DNA of 64,000 nt. It comes from UBA4781 sp963674975. Lineage in GTDB: Bacteria > Chloroflexota > Anaerolineae > Anaerolineales > Anaerolineaceae. Positions 61,687 to 64,000 of the stretch are shown here, piece after piece. The stretch spans positions 1,674,001 to 1,738,000 of the forward strand of contig OY771913.1 of assembly GCA_963674975.1 (NCBI GenBank), written 5' to 3'. A program made the translations under genes and the position numbers. Below the pieces are notes generated by a model that saw nothing but the letters and a program-made list of their open reading frames with translations, did no database searches and was not told the origin of the DNA. Position 1 is the first letter of the stretch; every line of letters begins with the position of its first letter.

Positions 61687-62749
61687 TTTCCTTCATCCAT
61701 TCCACTGTTTTTTCTGTAATCATTTCTGCAGCATGATAATTTCCATATAGCTGCGGACGTTTTCCAGCAGGGTGAAAATTATTATACGCTGAAACGATCT
61801 TTTTTCGATCTGCTCCAACCAAAATGTTCCAACCGGTCTGCACTGTTTCTACCCATTCGGTTTCATCCCGTAGGGTGATGCAGGGCGTACCCATTAAGTA
61901 TGCTTCTTTTTGAATTCCGCCCGAATCAGTGAGAATTGCGCTGGCTGTTTGTTCGAGGAGAAGCAGCTTTGTGTAATCAAGCGGTGGAATGACTATAACA
62001 TTCACGGGCAGTTCCATCTGAAAAATATTCAACATTTTCTTTGTGCGCGGGTGAATTGGGAAAAGGATCGTTTCTGGAATTTCCTTCAGTCCCATAACGA
62101 TCTCGTTTAATTTTTCACGGGAATCAACATTTCCCTGACGATGCAGGGTAAGTAGAAGGAATCGCTTTTCCTTGAGTTTAAACTCTTTTAAAAGGGATTC
62201 TTTATCGTTCAATTTGCTTTTATAGAATTCCAGCGCATCTGCCATCACATCTCCGCTCAAGAAAACACCATTCGTGATACCTTCTTTTTGGAGATTTTCT
62301 TGTGAGGTTTTTGTGGGGCAAAATAGAAGATCTGATACATGATCCGTGACGATCCTGTTGATCTCCTCGGGCATTTTACGATTAAATGAGCGTAAACCGG
62401 CTTCAATATGAACCAGAGGAATATCCATTTTAGATGCAACCATTGCGCCAGCCAGAGTGCTGTTTGTATCCCCGTAAACGACAACACAGTCGGGATCGTT
62501 CTTCTGAATATAAGTCTCTATTCCAATCATCATGCGTGCAGTTTGTTCTGCAGGCGAGGCGCTTCCTATTCCAAGGTTGATATCAGGTTCGCGCATACCC
62601 AGATCGATGAGTAAAGAATCAGAAAGGTTGAAGTTGTAATGCTGCCCGGTATGTAAAAAAAGCTGCTCGCATTTTCCCTTCCAGGCTTTTGCAAGCATCG
62701 CTGTTTTCACGAATTGAGGTCGTGCGCCAAAAATGTGAAGAATGATCAT
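61679..62749 (-). CDS. wecB: Non-hydrolysing UDP-HexNAc 2-epimerase (WbpI/WecB family)
   Basis: A 356-residue GT-B-fold epimerase. Family blocks are [37 protein letters not shown] near 95, [19 protein letters not shown] near 118-136 and [18 protein letters not shown] near 280-297. It inverts C2, here probably turning the glucuronate-configured diacetamido sugar into the mannuronate form (WbpI role) rather than making plain UDP-ManNAc. It is the first gene of the operon; a TATAAT lies 38 bases upstream of its ATG (62793-62788), with no good -35. Confidence 0.9.
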   Translation of the reverse strand: MIILHIFGARPQFVKTAMLAKAWKGKCEQLFLHTGQHYNFNLSDSLLIDLGMREPDINLGIGSASPAEQTARMMIGIETYIQKNDPDCVVVYGDTNSTLAGAMVASKMDIPLVHIEAGLRSFNRKMPEEINRIVTDHVSDLLFCPTKTSQENLQKEGITNGVFLSGDVMADALEFYKSKLNDKESLLKEFKLKEKRFLLLTLHRQGNVDSREKLNEIVMGLKEIPETILFPIHPRTKKMLNIFQMELPVNVIVIPPLDYTKLLLLEQTASAILTDSGGIQKEAYLMGTPCITLRDETEWVETVQTGWNILVGADRKKIVSAYNNFHPAGKRPQLYGNYHAAEMITEKTVEWMKENG

Positions 62750-62962
62750 GCGTTTATCATCTCAGAAAAAAATATTCCTTTCAACCAATTATACTCAATA
62801 CATTTCATTACCCCGTGCTGGAATAGGTGAAGGAATAATTTGATAATAGAGCAGAATTTATTACAATAAAGGGGGATAATTGAATTAAAGAGGGCGTATT
62901 AAAAATTAATTACACCAATCGTCCTATGTTCTACATAATTAGTCACTGATACAATAAATATA
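62750..62962. other. A-T rich divergent intergenic region
   Basis: 213 bases between the sugar operon and the MalT-like gene. Apart from the -10-like boxes named for the two genes I see no gene, hairpin or repeat. Confidence 0.5.
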
Positions 62963-64000
62963 ATGGCATGGTTTTCACCTATATCGCAGACGAAAATAAT
63001 CGTTCCTCAACGCAGGAAAGAGTTATTGTCACGCCCCAGACTTCTGGCTTTACTTGACGATCTGTTGGATTTTAAATTGATTATCATTGCGGCTCCTGCG
63101 GGCTATGGAAAGACATCGTTGATGATCGATTATGCAACGTCATACGATTGGCCAGTAGCATGGCTGGCACTTGACCCTCTCGATCAAAATCTTACACGCT
63201 TTCTCACTTATTTCATTTCCGCTATTCAACAGTGCTTTCCGACATTCGGGATCAAATCCAGTGAAGTGATGCGTTCTTTAAATGAAGACCAGTTGGATAT
63301 CGATTTTATTATCACCACCATTACCAATGATATTTTCGAGAATATCACCGAACATTTTATTGTGGTTCTTGATGATTATCATCTCGTTAATCAGGGGACT
63401 GAAATTGATGAGTTCTTGAGCGGTTTTCTGCAGAAAGTAAGCGAAAATTTCCATCTGGTGGTCACCTCACGCACACTGCTGACTCTGCCTGATCTTCCGC
63501 TTCTGGTTGCACGTTCACAGGTTGGCGGCTTGAGCCTGGAAGAACTAATTTTCCAGCCGGATGAGATCAAGAAGCTCTTCGAGAAGAACGGCAATATCGA
63601 AATTAGTATGGAAAAGGCGGAAGAATATGCTCAGCAAAGCGAAGGTTGGATCACCGGATTACTGCTGACCGTTCAGATGGGGGGCAAGGGAATTGGCGAT
63701 CAAAACAATATCAGCCGTACTTCTGGTATTGGCTTATATGAATACCTGGCTCAGCAGGTGCTGGATCAACAGAGTGACGAAATCCAGCAGTTCTTGATGT
63801 GGTCATCGCTGTTGGAAGAATTTAACCCAGATATGTGCTCTCAGATCATCGAGAAAGCATTGGGGATTGATTACGACTGGCGGAACCTGATGGAAGACAT
63901 CGTATTCAACAACCTTTTTATTGTGCGTATTGGGGATGAAGGCTTTTGGCTGCGGTACCATCATTTATTCCGTGATTTTCTCCAGCATCGGATGGAAACA
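62963..64000 (+). CDS. MalT-like LuxR-family regulator with STAND ATPase (partial)
   Basis: The frame opens with ATG at 62963 and runs off the right edge after 346 codons. The N-terminus SQTKIIVPQRRKELLSRPRL is typical of MalT-type regulators, followed by Walker A AAPAGYGKTSL near 48, Walker B-like FIVVLDDYHLVN near 135, TSRTLLTLPDLPLLVARSQV near 169 and YHHLFRDFLQHRM at the end. The TPR and C-terminal LuxR helix-turn-helix would lie beyond the window. A TACAAT (62950-62955) ends 7 bases before the ATG and no Shine-Dalgarno is seen. It is divergent from the sugar operon, but control of that operon is only a possibility. Confidence 0.85.
   Translation, partial: MAWFSPISQTKIIVPQRRKELLSRPRLLALLDDLLDFKLIIIAAPAGYGKTSLMIDYATSYDWPVAWLALDPLDQNLTRFLTYFISAIQQCFPTFGIKSSEVMRSLNEDQLDIDFIITTITNDIFENITEHFIVVLDDYHLVNQGTEIDEFLSGFLQKVSENFHLVVTSRTLLTLPDLPLLVARSQVGGLSLEELIFQPDEIKKLFEKNGNIEISMEKAEEYAQQSEGWITGLLLTVQMGGKGIGDQNNISRTSGIGLYEYLAQQVLDQQSDEIQQFLMWSSLLEEFNPDMCSQIIEKALGIDYDWRNLMEDIVFNNLFIVRIGDEGFWLRYHHLFRDFLQHRMET

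Noticed and set aside
1..64000. Search by eye for CRISPR arrays, insertion sequences, tRNA/rRNA genes, attachment sites and a replication origin.
   Set aside because: No regular direct repeats, transposase, integrase, RNA gene or DnaA-box cluster was seen. Small or diverged elements could be missed without computation.

Overview
The window looks like chromosome from a free-living, probably anaerobic and fermentative member of the Chloroflexota, most likely class Anaerolineae. That placement is an inference from gene content, not a computed phylogeny. The supporting signs are Gram-positive-style regulation (HrcA with CIRCE, a GAAC-N4-GTTC SOS box, a T-box leader), a fused alpha-beta glycyl-tRNA synthetase, a bacterial HerA/NurA pair, many lipoproteins and LysM/M23/C39 envelope proteins, no lipopolysaccharide lipid genes, and a MalT-like LuxR regulator. 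Most of the window is ordinary core chromosome. I see no rRNA, tRNA, CRISPR array, insertion sequence, integrase or phage gene.

Layout. 1-3488: FkbM methyltransferase (cut by the left edge), GNAT and HIT genes, then exonuclease VII (xseA, xseB) and a DUF212 membrane protein. 3485-7004: a HerA ATPase, a small HAS-barrel-like protein and a NurA nuclease in one tight operon. 7124-9248: two divergent lipoprotein genes whose promoters share a -35 element. 9317-15876: a minus-strand run of MBL-fold proteins, endonuclease III, an asparaginase, an AAC(3)-type acetyltransferase, an M23 peptidase and miaB. 15946-17928: a C39/TPR protein and a HAD phosphatase. 17909-20936: a corrinoid ABC importer (btuF, btuC, btuD) behind a cobalamin riboswitch with an intrinsic terminator. 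21051-28111: metG, pncC-type cinA, a LysM-M23 peptidase, a Memo-like gene and priA. 28148-37411: glyQS, dnaG, sigA, rho and a second LysM-M23 peptidase, an extended macromolecular-synthesis cluster. 37474-40715: a C39-like protein, a LysM lipoprotein, an SDR and lexA. 40831-46578: the CIRCE-controlled hrcA-grpE-dnaK-dnaJ-prmA operon. 46708-49018: lysine 2,3-aminomutase and an aldo/keto reductase. 49050-52963: pheST behind a T-box leader. 53009-54901: a VOC protein, pterin carbinolamine dehydratase and L-lactate dehydrogenase. 54919-62749: a seven-gene sugar operon. 62963-64000: a MalT-like regulator cut by the right edge.

How parts work together. The sugar operon holds all five enzyme types needed to turn UDP-GlcNAc into a 2,3-diacetamido uronic acid nucleotide (WbpA, B, E, D, I-like), plus a GT2 transferase and an AsnB-type amidotransferase that may amidate the uronic acid. 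The corrinoid importer is controlled by its ligand, pheST by uncharged tRNA-Phe, the chaperones by HrcA, and lexA by itself. Many single genes have a -10 box 6-9 bases before the start codon and no Shine-Dalgarno sequence, which suggests leaderless mRNAs beside conventional Shine-Dalgarno starts inside operons.

The best candidates for something little described are the HerA/HAS/NurA cassette, the LexA whose cleavage site reads Ala-Ser instead of Ala-Gly, the leaderless promoter pattern, and the possible uronamide branch of the sugar operon. Only two gene-free stretches exceed 300 bases (20648-21050 and 52643-53008), and both are filled by riboswitch leaders.
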